Of a stretch of 49,201 bases of DNA, positions 9,052 to 18,446 are shown one piece after another (position 1 is the first letter of the stretch; each line of letters begins with the position of its first letter). This stretch comes from an uncultured bacterium (lineage in GTDB: Bacteria; Planctomycetota; UBA1135; GCA-002748355). The notes under the pieces are model-generated. The model saw only the letters and a list, made by a program, of their open reading frames with translations. It searched no databases and was not told where the DNA came from. The stretch lies in contig CALLZN010000411.1 in the NCBI GenBank assembly GCA_937858895.1, positions 1 to 49,201 of the forward strand, written 5' to 3'. The translations under genes and the position numbers were made by a program.

Positions 9052-9552
9052 GTGACGAAGCTCGAACGCCTCCTTGCTGTGCCCTTCTGCGCTTTGCCGC
9101 TCTGTTTGGCGCTCTTCGCCTGCAAGACGACGCCGCGCATCGAAGTCCGCGTCGACGGCGTCGCGCCTGAGGCGCTCGAAGTCTTCGAGGACGGCCAGCG
9201 CCGGTCGCGGCCCGTCGGGGACGAGCGCGCGCCGTGGACCCTCGAGCCCCGGTATTACGGCAAGGTCCACGTCGAAGTCGAGGGGCCGGTAGGTGCCTTC
9301 GTCTGGGATCGCGAAGCGGCTGCGCGACTCGTCGAGCACCACGTGCCAGCGCCGACGTGGATCTTCCCCTTCGACCTGCCCGTCGAGACCGTGCGGCGCG
9401 TGCTGCTCGGCTACAGTCCTCCGATCGCGAACTTCCAGCTCGAACCCGGTCGCAGCGACCCGCGGGCGAGCAGCGGCGGCGTCGACCAGAGCCCGGACTT
9501 GGCACACGCAGCGGCCATCGAAGCCTTGCAGCGCAGTCAGGTCGCGCGATGA
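9052..9552 (+). CDS. Small lipoprotein of unknown function
   Basis: 166 residues from a GTG at 9052. Residues 1-24 form a lipoprotein signal with lipobox LFAC (Cys24). The mature part has a short beta-rich region (RIEVRVDGVAPEALEVFED) that resembles a small carrier or PEGA-like fold, then WTLEPRYYGKVHVEVEG. The C-terminal part contains no known motif. Its stop overlaps the murD start in ATGA, so the two are probably translated together. That may point to a role at the envelope, but this is inference. An upstream in-frame start at 8992 would place the signal peptide internally, so the GTG is preferred. Confidence 0.65.
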   Translation: MTKLERLLAVPFCALPLCLALFACKTTPRIEVRVDGVAPEALEVFEDGQRRSRPVGDERAPWTLEPRYYGKVHVEVEGPVGAFVWDREAAARLVEHHVPAPTWIFPFDLPVETVRRVLLGYSPPIANFQLEPGRSDPRASSGGVDQSPDLAHAAAIEALQRSQVAR

Positions 9553-10946
9553 GCGCCTCACCCAAGCGCGCCGGTCTCGCGGCAGTCTGGGGCCTCGGCC
9601 GCTTCGGGGGCGGCGAGGCAGCGGCCTATGAGCTCCTGCGGCGCGGCCACCGCTTGCGCATCATCGATCGGCGAAGCTTCGAAGACCTGGCGCCAGGCCT
9701 CGTCCGCCTCGCTGCAAGCATCGGCAGCAGCGATCCGCGGGACATCGACGTCCAAGGCGAACACGAGGGCGCGCTCGCCGACGTCGATTTGCTCTGCGTC
9801 AATCCTGGCGTTCGTCCCGAACACCCGCTGCTGGCCGCGGCGAAGGCGCGAGGCATCGCCTGCACGCAAGAGCTCGACCTCTTCCTCGAGGCCTACCCAG
9901 GGCGTGTCACCGCGGTCACCGGAACGAACGGCAAAAGCTCGACGACGTCGATGCTGGCCCGGGCCCTCGAAGCGGCGACGCGACGCCCCGTCCTGGCGGG
10001 CGGCAACATCGGTGGGAGCTTGCTCGAACTGCGCCGCGCCTGGCGCGCCGACCAGGACTGTGTGCTCGAGATCTCGAGCTTCCAGGCGAGCCGCCTCAAT
10101 CTCGAGCGCCGCCCGCTGTCCGGGCTCGTGCTTCCGTACTTGGGCTCCGACCACTTGGCCTGGCATGGCAGTCGCGCCGCCTACCACGCGGCCAAGCTGC
10201 GCTTGCTCGAAGGTCTGCGCGAAGGCGGTCCGGCCCTGCTCGGCGGACGTGGGCCGCGCGAGGACGGTGCCTGCGATCCCCGCTTGCACCTGCTCACCGC
10301 GACCGACGAGCCGACGATCACTACCGAGGGCTTGGTCTACGGTGGTCGCCTCGTGCTTGCACGCTGCGACCTGAGCGTCGCGGGCAGCTTCCAACTCGAG
10401 AATGCCCGCCTCGCCTTGGCCCTCGTCGCCCGCTACGGCCTCGATGTCGAGCGAGCTGCCCGTGGTCTACGCGGCTACACGGGTCTACCGCACCGCTTGG
10501 TCGAGGTCGGGGTTCGCAACGGGATTCGTTTCTTCGACAACGGAGTCTCGACGACCGTCGATTCAACGCTCTCGGCCTTGCGCAGCCTCGTCCCCGAGGG
10601 ACGCGTGCATTGGGTCGGCGGCGGTCGCAGCAAGGGCGAGGGGCTCGAGGCCCACTGCGATGCGGCGCGACTTGCCACGAGCGCCCAGCTCTTCGGCGAA
10701 GTCGGGCCCGATCTCGCCCGTGCGATGGCGGCGGCGGGACTCCGGGCGCGGGCTCACGCGAAGCTTCGCGACGCCCTCGAAGCGGCGCTCGCGACGAGCC
10801 GGCACGGTGACGTGATCCTCTTCTCACCGGCCTTTTCGTCCTTCGACCAGTACCCCAACTTCGAAGTTCGCGCGCAGAGCGCAGTTGCGTGGTGGCACGG
10901 CCTCGCGGGTCGCGTCGACGAGGCAGCTTCTGACGCGGCGTCGTGA
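9549..10946 (+). CDS. murD: UDP-N-acetylmuramoyl-L-alanine:glutamate ligase, divergent
   Basis: 465 residues. MurD adds glutamate to UDP-MurNAc-L-Ala in peptidoglycan synthesis in the cytosol, using ATP. The N-terminal nucleotide-sugar domain begins AAVWGLGRFGGGEAAAYELL. The ATP P-loop GTNGKSS is at 125-131, GGNIG at 151-155, EISSF near 174, DHLAWH near 201-206, and a Lys (about 216) is at the position usually carbamylated. GLPHR is at 312-316. Two normally invariant spots differ by my alignment: HNxxN reads FQLEN near 281-285, and NDSKATN reads DNGVSTT at 330-336. It is not in a cell-division cluster. It could be a true MurD or a paralogue of altered specificity. Confidence 0.8.
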   Translation: MSASPKRAGLAAVWGLGRFGGGEAAAYELLRRGHRLRIIDRRSFEDLAPGLVRLAASIGSSDPRDIDVQGEHEGALADVDLLCVNPGVRPEHPLLAAAKARGIACTQELDLFLEAYPGRVTAVTGTNGKSSTTSMLARALEAATRRPVLAGGNIGGSLLELRRAWRADQDCVLEISSFQASRLNLERRPLSGLVLPYLGSDHLAWHGSRAAYHAAKLRLLEGLREGGPALLGGRGPREDGACDPRLHLLTATDEPTITTEGLVYGGRLVLARCDLSVAGSFQLENARLALALVARYGLDVERAARGLRGYTGLPHRLVEVGVRNGIRFFDNGVSTTVDSTLSALRSLVPEGRVHWVGGGRSKGEGLEAHCDAARLATSAQLFGEVGPDLARAMAAAGLRARAHAKLRDALEAALATSRHGDVILFSPAFSSFDQYPNFEVRAQSAVAWWHGLAGRVDEAASDAAS

Positions 10947-11042
10947 TTTCCTCGTTGCATGGCTTTCGAGCACGCGCGCTCCGTCCGATAGTGGTCGCTT
11001 CGTTCCCCTGCCCGTTCGTCAGCAATCTCGCAAGGTGACCGC

Positions 11043-11543
11043 GTGCTCTGCCAGAAGTGCAACAAGGTGCAAGCCACCTACCAACAGCTCGACTTGGAGA
11101 ACGGCAAGTGGGTGCAGCACCATGTCTGTGAGCAGTGCGCGCTCGGCACCGACGCGGCGCCACCGCCGGCCAAGACGATCGGCGTGATCGGCAAGCTGCT
11201 CATCGAAGCGAGCGAGGTCGCCCGCCCTTCTCCCGAGGGCGAAATGACCTGCCCTGGCTGCGGCCTCGATCACGCGAGTTTTCGTCGCCAGCGCCGTCTC
11301 GGCTGTGGGCGTTGCTACGAGACCTTCCACGACGACCTCCTGCAGATCTTCAGGCGCGTGCAGGAGCACGTGAACCATCGCGGCAAGGTGCCGGGTCGGC
11401 CGGCAGCCAGCGCACCAGCCCCGCTCGAGCTCGAGCGCTTGCGTGCCAACTTGCAGCGAGCGATCGAGGAGGAGCGCTTCGAAGAAGCTGCGCTCTATCG
11501 AGACAAGATGCGCCGCCTCACCGAGGAGAGCGATCGCTCATGA
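11043..11543 (+). CDS. mcsA: McsA, zinc-finger/UVR activator of the protein-arginine kinase
   Basis: 166 residues from a GTG with AAGGTGA six or so bases upstream. McsA activates the kinase McsB and serves as adaptor to ClpC in Bacillus. Four CxxC pairs are seen at Cys3/6, 29/32, 70/73 and 88/91, matching two zinc-binding modules of the family. The C-terminus (133-166) is a UVR motif, LRANLQRAIEEERFEEAAL, the helical hairpin used to contact ClpC or McsB. Length equals family members (about 170-185). The gene overlaps mcsB by ATGA. A gap of 96 bases separates it from murD, so it may start the operon or be read from upstream. Confidence 0.92.
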   Translation: MLCQKCNKVQATYQQLDLENGKWVQHHVCEQCALGTDAAPPPAKTIGVIGKLLIEASEVARPSPEGEMTCPGCGLDHASFRRQRRLGCGRCYETFHDDLLQIFRRVQEHVNHRGKVPGRPAASAPAPLELERLRANLQRAIEEERFEEAALYRDKMRRLTEESDRS

Positions 11544-12631
11544 GTGCACGCTCGCGCAAAGGTGGGTCGCAAGAAGACGACGACGCCCACGACGACGACA
11601 GCGACATCCCGCGTGACGAGTGGCTACGCGGCGAAGGGCCAGACGAAGACGTCGTCGTCTGCACGCGCGTCCGCCTCGCCCGCAACCTCGAGGGCCACGA
11701 GTTCTCGATCATGCAGACCGATGAGCAAGCAGCCGCCCTGACCGCCGAGGTCACCGAGGCTCTCGGCCCGCTCGCACGACAAGAGGAGTGGAAGTGGTTC
11801 GACATTCGCGCCCTGTCAGCGCTCGAGCGTCGCTGCCTCGTCGAACGCCACTTGATCTCGCGCGAACTCGAAGAAGCCGACCGTGCGCGCGGCGTCATGT
11901 TCGATCCCGCTGGCCGTTCGAGCGTGATGATCAACGAAGAAGACCACCTGCGCATCCAGGTCTTCCGCTCGGGTCTCCGCATGCAAGAGGCCTATCAGAG
12001 CGCCGACAGCATCGACGACGCGATCTCCAACCGCGTCGGCTATGCCTGGTCCAACCAGTTCGGCTACCTCACGTCGTGCCCGACCAATACCGGCACGGGC
12101 ATGCGGATCTCGGTCCTCATGCACTTGCCGGCCCTCGTGACCGCGAAGGAGATCGAGAAGGCGACCAATGCCATCCACGAGATGAACATGACGGTGCGCG
12201 GCCTCTTCGGCGAAGGCAGTCAGGACGTCGGTGACCTCTTCCAGATCTCGAACCAGAAGACGCTCGGCTCGTCCGAGGACGAGATCCTCGACAACCTGTC
12301 GAGCGCCGTGCGCAGCCTCATCACTTTCGAGCGCCGGCAGCGCCAAGAGTTCATGAGCAACCGGGTCTTCGTCGAGGACCGCGCGTGGCGCGCCGTCGGC
12401 ATCCTCGAGCGCGCTCGCTCGCTGAGCTCAGAGGAGACGATGAACCTGCTCTCGCGCATCCGCCTCGGCGCAGTCCTCAGCCTCGTCGATGGCCCGACCT
12501 TCGATCAGATGAACCGCATCTTCTTGCTGACCCAGCCAGGCCACCTGCAAAGTCGGGCCGGACAGCAGCTCGATCCGCGCCAGCGCGACGAGTTCCGGGC
12601 ACGCCTCGTCCGCGACATCCTGGGCACCTGA
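11540..12631 (+). CDS. mcsB: Protein-arginine kinase McsB
   Basis: 363 residues. McsB phosphorylates arginine on damaged or regulatory proteins, marking them for ClpCP. It belongs to the phosphagen (guanidino) kinase family. VVCTRVRLARNL at about 39-50 is the first ATP-binding arginine stretch, INEEDHLR at 131-138 holds the catalytic acidic residues, and SCPTNTGTGMR with Cys180 is the active-site loop. The C-terminal RDEFRA at 349-354 matches the RDxxRA pocket that senses phospho-arginine in Geobacillus McsB. The N-terminus has an extra acidic stretch of about 25 residues (EDDDAHDDDSD), longer than in Firmicutes. It lies 195 bases before clpC. Confidence 0.95.
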   Translation: MSARSRKGGSQEDDDAHDDDSDIPRDEWLRGEGPDEDVVVCTRVRLARNLEGHEFSIMQTDEQAAALTAEVTEALGPLARQEEWKWFDIRALSALERRCLVERHLISRELEEADRARGVMFDPAGRSSVMINEEDHLRIQVFRSGLRMQEAYQSADSIDDAISNRVGYAWSNQFGYLTSCPTNTGTGMRISVLMHLPALVTAKEIEKATNAIHEMNMTVRGLFGEGSQDVGDLFQISNQKTLGSSEDEILDNLSSAVRSLITFERRQRQEFMSNRVFVEDRAWRAVGILERARSLSSEETMNLLSRIRLGAVLSLVDGPTFDQMNRIFLLTQPGHLQSRAGQQLDPRQRDEFRARLVRDILGT

Positions 12632-12729
12632 CGGGCGAATCGCCGCACGGCGACGACTTCGAGAACTGAAGCTCTTCAGCGAAGTCACGCTCGCAGCCAC
12701 GTTTCAGCCGGACGATCTGGCCCGTTCAA

Positions 12730-12758
12730 TTGTGGTCTCGGAGCCGCCGATCTATAGG
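12730..12758 (+). promoter_or_regulatory. Possible sigma-70-type promoter before clpC
   Basis: TTGTGG (12730-12735) and TATAGG (12753-12758) are separated by exactly 17 bases in the 195-base gap before clpC. Matches to the consensus are moderate (3/6 and 4/6). The gap would allow clpC its own transcript in addition to read-through from mcsAB. No CtsR-like heptad repeat was recognised. Confidence 0.35.
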
Positions 12759-12826
12759 ATCGACCTTCGCTGTGTCCGGATTCGACGACGATCCCCGGGC
12801 GCGGTGAAGCCACCTGGAGGACCTGC

Positions 12827-15364
12827 ATGTTCGATCGCTTCACTGACCGCGCCAAGAAGGTCATGAGCCTCGCTCGCCAAGAGGCCCAAAAATTCAATCA
12901 CGAGTACATCGGGACCGAGCACATCTTGCTGGGTCTCGTGCAAGAGGGGAACGGCGTCGCGGCAAACGTGCTGCAGAAGATGGCCGTCGACCTCGAGAAG
13001 ATCCGGCAAGAGGTCGAGAAGATCGTCAAGACCGGTCCTTCGATGGCGACGATGAGCAACCTACCCTTCACGCCCCGCGCGAAGAAGGTGCTCGAACTCG
13101 CGATGGAAGAGGCGAGCCAGCTCGGCCACAACTACATCGGCACCGAGCACTTGCTCCTCGGCTTGATCAAAGAGAACGAGGGCATCGCCGCCCAAGTCCT
13201 GCTCAACCTGAGGGTCAAGCTCGAAGACGTGCGCATCCAAGTCCTCGAGTTCCTCGGCGCCGACACGAGCGGCGAAGAAGAGATCGAGGGCAACGAGGTC
13301 ACGGGCTCGACGTCGGGCAAGTCCAAGACGCCCGCCCTCGACGCCTTCGGTCGCGATCTCACCGAGCTCGCCAAAGAGGGCAAACTCGACCCGGTCATCG
13401 GGCGCAAGCTCGAGATCGAACGCGTCATCCAGATCCTCTGCCGACGCACCAAGAACAACCCCGTCCTCCTCGGTGAGGCCGGTGTCGGCAAGACCGCGAT
13501 CGTCGAGGGCCTGGCCCAAGACATCATCCGCGGTGGCGTGCCCGAGATCCTGCGCAACAAGCGCCTCGTCGTCCTCGACCTCGCGATGATGGTCGCTGGC
13601 ACGAAGTACCGCGGTCAGTTCGAAGAGCGCATCAAGGCCGTCATGACCGAGGTGCGCCGCGCGCGCGACGTCATCCTCTTCATCGACGAGTTGCACACGC
13701 TCGTCGGCGCCGGCGGGGCCGAGGGCGCGATCGACGCGAGCAACGTCCTGAAGCCCGCCCTCTCGCGCGGCGAGATCCAGTGCATCGGCGCGACGACCCT
13801 CGACGAGTTCCGCAAGTACATCGAAAAGGACGGTGCGCTCGAACGACGCTTCCAGACCGTCATGGTCGAGCCGCCCAACAAGGAGCAAGCCGTGCAGATC
13901 CTGCGTGGCCTCCGCGACAAGTACGAAGCCCACCACCGCGTGCGCTACACCGACGACGCCCTCGAGTCGGCCGTCGAGTTCTCGAGTCGCTACATCCAGG
14001 GTCGCTTCTTGCCGGACAAGGCCATCGACGTCATCGACGAAGCCGGAGCGCGCATGCGCATCCGCTCGATGACGCAGCCACCCGACCTCCGCGAGATCGA
14101 GCAAGACATCGCGAAGCTCGACAAGGAAAAGGAAGAGTCCGTCGCCAACCAGGACTTCGAACGCGCCGCCGACCTGCGCGACAAGGCCTACCAACTGCGC
14201 AAAAAGAAAGAGCAGACGCAGAAGGAATGGCGCGAGCGCGAGTCGACCCGCGAAGGCGGCGGGACGGTTGACAAGGACGTCATCGCCGAGACCGTCTCGA
14301 AGATGACGGGCATTCCGCTCAACCGCCTCGAGAAGGCCGAAGCCGAGCGCCTGTTGCAGATGGAGGCGACGCTCAAGAAAGAGGTCATCCACCAAGACCG
14401 CGCGATCGAGGCGATCTCCAAGGCCGTGCGCCGCTCGCGCTCGGGTCTCAAGGATCCCCGTCGACCGATGGGCAGCTTCATCTTCCTCGGCCCGTCCGGG
14501 GTCGGTAAGACGCTGCTCAGCAAGGCGCTCGCGCGCTTCATGTTCGGAGACGAAGAGGCGATCATCCAGATCGACATGTCCGAGTACATGGAGAAGCACA
14601 ACGCCTCGCGACTCGTGGGCGCGCCTCCGGGCTACGTCGGCTACGAAGAGGGCGGGCATCTGACGGAGAAGGTGCGTCGCAAGCCCTACGCCGTCGTGCT
14701 CCTGGACGAAATCGAGAAGGCGCACCCGGACATCTTCAACATGCTGCTCCAGGTCATGGAGGAAGGTCGACTCACCGACTCGTTCGGACGGCAGATCGAC
14801 TTCCGCAACGTCATCCTCATCATGACGTCGAACATCGGCGCCAACTTGATCAGGAACAGCGCGGGCCTCGGCTTCAAGGTCTCCGACGAAGACCGCAGCT
14901 ACGAGAAGATGAAGGAGATGGTCCTCGGCGAAGTCGAGCGTCACTTCCGACCCGAGTTCCTCAACCGCATCGATGAGCTCGTCGTCTTCAACCAGCTTGG
15001 TCGCGAAGACCTCGACCGCATCGTTCTGATCGAGATCGACAAGGTGATGAAGCGCCTCGAAGAGCGCAACATCACGCTCGAGCTCTCCGATGAAGCGCTG
15101 AGCTACCTCGTCGACAAGGGCTTCCACCCCGACTACGGCGCTCGGCCACTCAAGCGTGCGATCGAACAGCACCTCGAAGATCCGCTCGCCGAAGAGGTGC
15201 TGCGCGGCAACTACGAGGAGGGAGTTCACCTCTTGATCAGCGTCAAGAACGGTTCGCTCCTCTTCACGCCGGGTGAGCGGCCCAAGGAGTTGGAGTTCGC
15301 GGCGACCAAGGGCACCAAGCCGACGACACCCGCGAAGGACCCGGAGAGCGAGAGCGCGGACTGA
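12827..15364 (+). CDS. clpC: ClpC, AAA+ unfoldase with UVR middle region
   Basis: 845 residues; ATG preceded by TGGAGGA eight bases upstream. ClpC unfolds proteins and feeds them to ClpP. There are two Clp-N repeats: [17 protein letters not shown] near residue 5 and [16 protein letters not shown] near 80. Both carry the [10 protein letters not shown] motif, where phospho-arginine docks in Bacillus ClpC. The first AAA domain has GEAGVGKT and a [11 protein letters not shown]alker B. The coiled middle region carries a UVR motif ([18 protein letters not shown]) near 445. The second AAA domain has GPSGVGKT near 565 and [16 protein letters not shown]. The ClpP-docking loop and C-terminal small domain follow. 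Length and order match bacterial ClpC; no clpP is in the window. Confidence 0.97.
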   Translation: MFDRFTDRAKKVMSLARQEAQKFNHEYIGTEHILLGLVQEGNGVAANVLQKMAVDLEKIRQEVEKIVKTGPSMATMSNLPFTPRAKKVLELAMEEASQLGHNYIGTEHLLLGLIKENEGIAAQVLLNLRVKLEDVRIQVLEFLGADTSGEEEIEGNEVTGSTSGKSKTPALDAFGRDLTELAKEGKLDPVIGRKLEIERVIQILCRRTKNNPVLLGEAGVGKTAIVEGLAQDIIRGGVPEILRNKRLVVLDLAMMVAGTKYRGQFEERIKAVMTEVRRARDVILFIDELHTLVGAGGAEGAIDASNVLKPALSRGEIQCIGATTLDEFRKYIEKDGALERRFQTVMVEPPNKEQAVQILRGLRDKYEAHHRVRYTDDALESAVEFSSRYIQGRFLPDKAIDVIDEAGARMRIRSMTQPPDLREIEQDIAKLDKEKEESVANQDFERAADLRDKAYQLRKKKEQTQKEWRERESTREGGGTVDKDVIAETVSKMTGIPLNRLEKAEAERLLQMEATLKKEVIHQDRAIEAISKAVRRSRSGLKDPRRPMGSFIFLGPSGVGKTLLSKALARFMFGDEEAIIQIDMSEYMEKHNASRLVGAPPGYVGYEEGGHLTEKVRRKPYAVVLLDEIEKAHPDIFNMLLQVMEEGRLTDSFGRQIDFRNVILIMTSNIGANLIRNSAGLGFKVSDEDRSYEKMKEMVLGEVERHFRPEFLNRIDELVVFNQLGREDLDRIVLIEIDKVMKRLEERNITLELSDEALSYLVDKGFHPDYGARPLKRAIEQHLEDPLAEEVLRGNYEEGVHLLISVKNGSLLFTPGERPKELEFAATKGTKPTTPAKDPESESAD

Positions 15365-15436
15365 CGCGAGAGTCAGAGGGCTTCGCGTGGATTGGAAACA
15401 GTCCTGAGAAGCCGACCGCGAATGCGATTCCGATGC

Positions 15437-15477
15437 GAAGGGGCCGAGACTCGAAGACGAGTCGCGGCCCCTCTTCG
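15437..15477 (+). terminator. Hairpin after clpC, likely intrinsic terminator
   Basis: ggggccgagactcg and cgagtcgcggcccc pair around an aaga loop, and the arms extend as GAAG/CTTC. The stem is strong and GC-rich, 73 bases after the clpC stop. The downstream run ctcttcgttc is only partly T-rich. Confidence 0.65.
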
Positions 15478-15574
15478 TTCGCGGCCGCGAAATGGTCCCT
15501 AGCCCGGCGGATGCCGGTCCCCAAGCGGCTCGGATCCGCTAGGCTTTGGGCTTTCCCACTGGAAAGAACCATTG

Positions 15575-18403
15575 ATGCATCGCTTTCTCACTCCCGTCAT
15601 CTTCAGCGCACTCAGCGCTGCAGTTTTCGCGCAGTTGCCTGTCGACTCCCAGCAACTGCATATGCGTTTCGCGACCTTCGACCCGACCCGCACGGCGATC
15701 GAAGTTCCGGCGCAATTGCGGGCGCCAAAGTCCGGCCGCCTCTACATCGTGCAGTTCGCCGGGGCGCCGACTGACGCGCGCCGTCAAGCCCTCCAACGGC
15801 TCGGCGTCGAGATCCACCGCTACCTCCCTGAGAACGCCTACGTCGTGCGCATGAACGCCGATCGCGAGCGCGTCGCTCGGCAAGTCGCGGGCGTGCGGGC
15901 CGTCCTCCCCTACCACCCGGCCTTCCGCCTCGAGCCCGAGCTCATCAGCGAACTCGAGTCGGGCGAAGCGATGCCGCTGCGCAAGTACAACATCGTCGTC
16001 GTCAACAAGCGCAGCGACAAGCCTGGTCTCATCGCGCGCATCGAAGCCATCGGCGGCAAGATCGAACACGAACAACCAGGCAGCCTCCTGCTCGAAGTCT
16101 TGTTCGACCGCGGCCAGCTCCTGCGCGCGAGCCAGATGCCCGAAGTGCTGTGGATCGACCGCTGGACGGCTCCCGAAGAAGACATGGACAACGCGCGCAT
16201 CCAAGGCGGGGCGAACCATGTCGAGACCCTCGGCGGCTTCACCGGCCAAGGCATCATCGGGCACATCTACGAAGGCCTGGAGGCCTCGCACCCGGACTTC
16301 TCGAAGACGCCGATCAACGTGCTCAGCAGCGGCGCCCAGCAGAGCCACGGTCATTGCACGGCGGGCATCGTCTTCGGCAACGGCACGAGCAACCCCGCGG
16401 CGCGCGGCATGGCTCCGGACGCCCAAGCCTACTACACGACCTACACAGCGGTCACGTCCGGCTTCTCACGTTGGCAGGTCGTCGACCGCCTGGTCAACAC
16501 GCACAACGTGATGTTCACGACGGCTTCCTGGGGTGGCGGTCGCACGCGCGCCTACACTTCCGTCTCGGCCGCCGCTGACGACATTGTCTTCGACCACGAC
16601 ATCGTCTGGTCGAACAGCCAGTCGAACGCCAAGACCCAAGACTCGCGTCCCGAAGCCTGGGCCAAGGGAGTCATGTCCATCGGCGGCGTCAACCACCGCA
16701 ACAACTCGAACCCGCTCGACGATTCCTGGAACGCCGGCGGCGCGAGCATTGGCCCGGCTGCCGACGGCCGCATCAAGCCGGAGCTCTGCGCTTACTACGA
16801 GAACATCCTCTGTTCGGACTTGACCGGCACGGCGGGATACAGCTCGAACAACTGGCAGACCAACTTCGGTGGCACGTCGGGGGCGACGCCGATCGTCGCT
16901 GGACACAATGCGATCGCGATCCAGATGTTCACCGACGGGCTCTTCAGCCCGAAGCGCGTCGCCAACGGAACGCGCTTCCAGAATCGCCCGCACTCGACGA
17001 CGCTCAAGGCGCTCCAAGTCGCGAACGCAGCGCAATACACGTTTACGAGCTCGAGCACGGACAACCGTCGTGAGCACTGCGGCTGGGGCTTCCCCAACCT
17101 CAAGGCCATGTATGACAACCGCGCGCTGCACTACGTCGTCGACGAGACCGACATCCTCACGCAGGGCTCGGGCATGGCCTACACGATCAACGTGCCGGCG
17201 AATCGCTCGGAGCTCAAGGTCTCGATGGTCTATGCCGATCCGCCAGCCAACCCGAGCGCGACCCTCACGCGCATCAACGATTTGACCCTGCGGGTGACCG
17301 CGCCGAACGGCACGACACGCTACTGGGGCAATGCCGGCCTGAACGCGGGCAACTACTCGGTGACGAGCGGTGACCGCGACCAGCGCAACACGGTCGAGAA
17401 CGTCTTCATCCAGAACCCGACGGCCGGTATCTGGACCGTCGAGGTCCTGGCCTACCTCGTCGCCCAGGACAGCCACGTCGAGACGGCCGCGATCGATGCG
17501 GACTTCGGCCTCGTTTCGGTTGGCGGCACCTTCGTCTCGAAGCGCCCCATCTCGATCTCGATCGCGGATGCGACTTCGTTCGGCGTCGGCTGCGCGTCGG
17601 GCTCGGCGTGCCAGACGTGCTTCAGCGAGAACTGGACCATGACCTCGGCCAACCAAACGACGACGGCGACGGCGATCGCGATCTTCGACGCACGCTCGTC
17701 GAACGATCCGGTCTGCGGCGTCGACCTCTACCTCGGCGCTCGATCGGGCAGCCTCGACCTCGACGTCGAGATTTGGGACGCGGACAACACATCGCTCGCA
17801 CCCAAGAGCCGCATCGCGACCGCACGCACGCGGGTGTCGACGCTCGGGACCTACAACTTCAAGTTCAACCAGCCGGTCACGCTGCCTTACTACTACATCT
17901 ACCTCACGAACGCGGACAAGCTCATCCTGCCGATCGCGACGAGTGGGACTGGCGTGCTGCACCGCGAGCTTCGCAACAACAACTGGTCGGATTGGCTCTT
18001 CTCGACGCCTTGGCAGCTCCGCATCGAGTGCCGTCGTGGCGCTCTGACGCCGACTTCGACGGCAACCAACCGACCGGTGATCGGTAGCCGCCTCCAAGTC
18101 GAGCTCGACCAAACCAAGGCCAACAATCCCGCGGCCTTCCTCGTCGGCGGGTCGGACAAGAACTGGGGCGCGCTGAACCTGCCCTGGACCTTCGCACCGG
18201 GTTGCTCCTTGCTGGTTTCGGGCGAGATCATCCTCGGCGTTGTGTCGGACGCGACGGGCCAAGCCACCGTCCCGCTCGACATCCCGAACGACAAGCAACT
18301 GCTCGGGTCGACGGCCTTCCAGCAGTTCATGGTCTTCGACATGACGTCGCCCATCGGCTTCATCTCGTCGAACGGCATCCGCCTCCTCCTCGGCGAATTC
18401 TGA
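15575..18403 (+). CDS. Secreted subtilase (S8)-like protein with C-terminal domain
   Basis: 942 residues from ATG 15575, with GGAAAG upstream. Residues 1-20 are a signal peptide (MHRFLTPVIFSALSAAVFAQ). A propeptide-like region (about 50-190) follows, then the peptidase domain. The catalytic His is in SHGHCTAG (His258) and the nucleophile in GGTSGATP (Ser435). At the usual Asp the protein reads IYEGLEASHPDF, with Tyr232-Glu233 where subtilases have Asp-Ser/Thr-Gly. Activity is therefore uncertain. A P-domain-like beta region (about 525-650) follows, then a Cys-containing beta module (about 665-830). The final part (about 830-942) resembles the C-terminus of the FG-GAP protein at 44412. Kp43-type subtilases have a similar layout. 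Probably cell-surface or released. Confidence 0.8.
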   Translation: MHRFLTPVIFSALSAAVFAQLPVDSQQLHMRFATFDPTRTAIEVPAQLRAPKSGRLYIVQFAGAPTDARRQALQRLGVEIHRYLPENAYVVRMNADRERVARQVAGVRAVLPYHPAFRLEPELISELESGEAMPLRKYNIVVVNKRSDKPGLIARIEAIGGKIEHEQPGSLLLEVLFDRGQLLRASQMPEVLWIDRWTAPEEDMDNARIQGGANHVETLGGFTGQGIIGHIYEGLEASHPDFSKTPINVLSSGAQQSHGHCTAGIVFGNGTSNPAARGMAPDAQAYYTTYTAVTSGFSRWQVVDRLVNTHNVMFTTASWGGGRTRAYTSVSAAADDIVFDHDIVWSNSQSNAKTQDSRPEAWAKGVMSIGGVNHRNNSNPLDDSWNAGGASIGPAADGRIKPELCAYYENILCSDLTGTAGYSSNNWQTNFGGTSGATPIVAGHNAIAIQMFTDGLFSPKRVANGTRFQNRPHSTTLKALQVANAAQYTFTSSSTDNRREHCGWGFPNLKAMYDNRALHYVVDETDILTQGSGMAYTINVPANRSELKVSMVYADPPANPSATLTRINDLTLRVTAPNGTTRYWGNAGLNAGNYSVTSGDRDQRNTVENVFIQNPTAGIWTVEVLAYLVAQDSHVETAAIDADFGLVSVGGTFVSKRPISISIADATSFGVGCASGSACQTCFSENWTMTSANQTTTATAIAIFDARSSNDPVCGVDLYLGARSGSLDLDVEIWDADNTSLAPKSRIATARTRVSTLGTYNFKFNQPVTLPYYYIYLTNADKLILPIATSGTGVLHRELRNNNWSDWLFSTPWQLRIECRRGALTPTSTATNRPVIGSRLQVELDQTKANNPAAFLVGGSDKNWGALNLPWTFAPGCSLLVSGEIILGVVSDATGQATVPLDIPNDKQLLGSTAFQQFMVFDMTSPIGFISSNGIRLLLGEF

Positions 18404-18446
18404 GGAAGGCGCGACACCGAGGCGGCTGCGATGACATTCCGTCATC

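Noticed and set aside
13061..15229. 722-codon leftward frame opposite clpC
   Set aside because: Wholly antisense to a strongly conserved gene; translation is Val/Leu/Asp-rich text without a domain.
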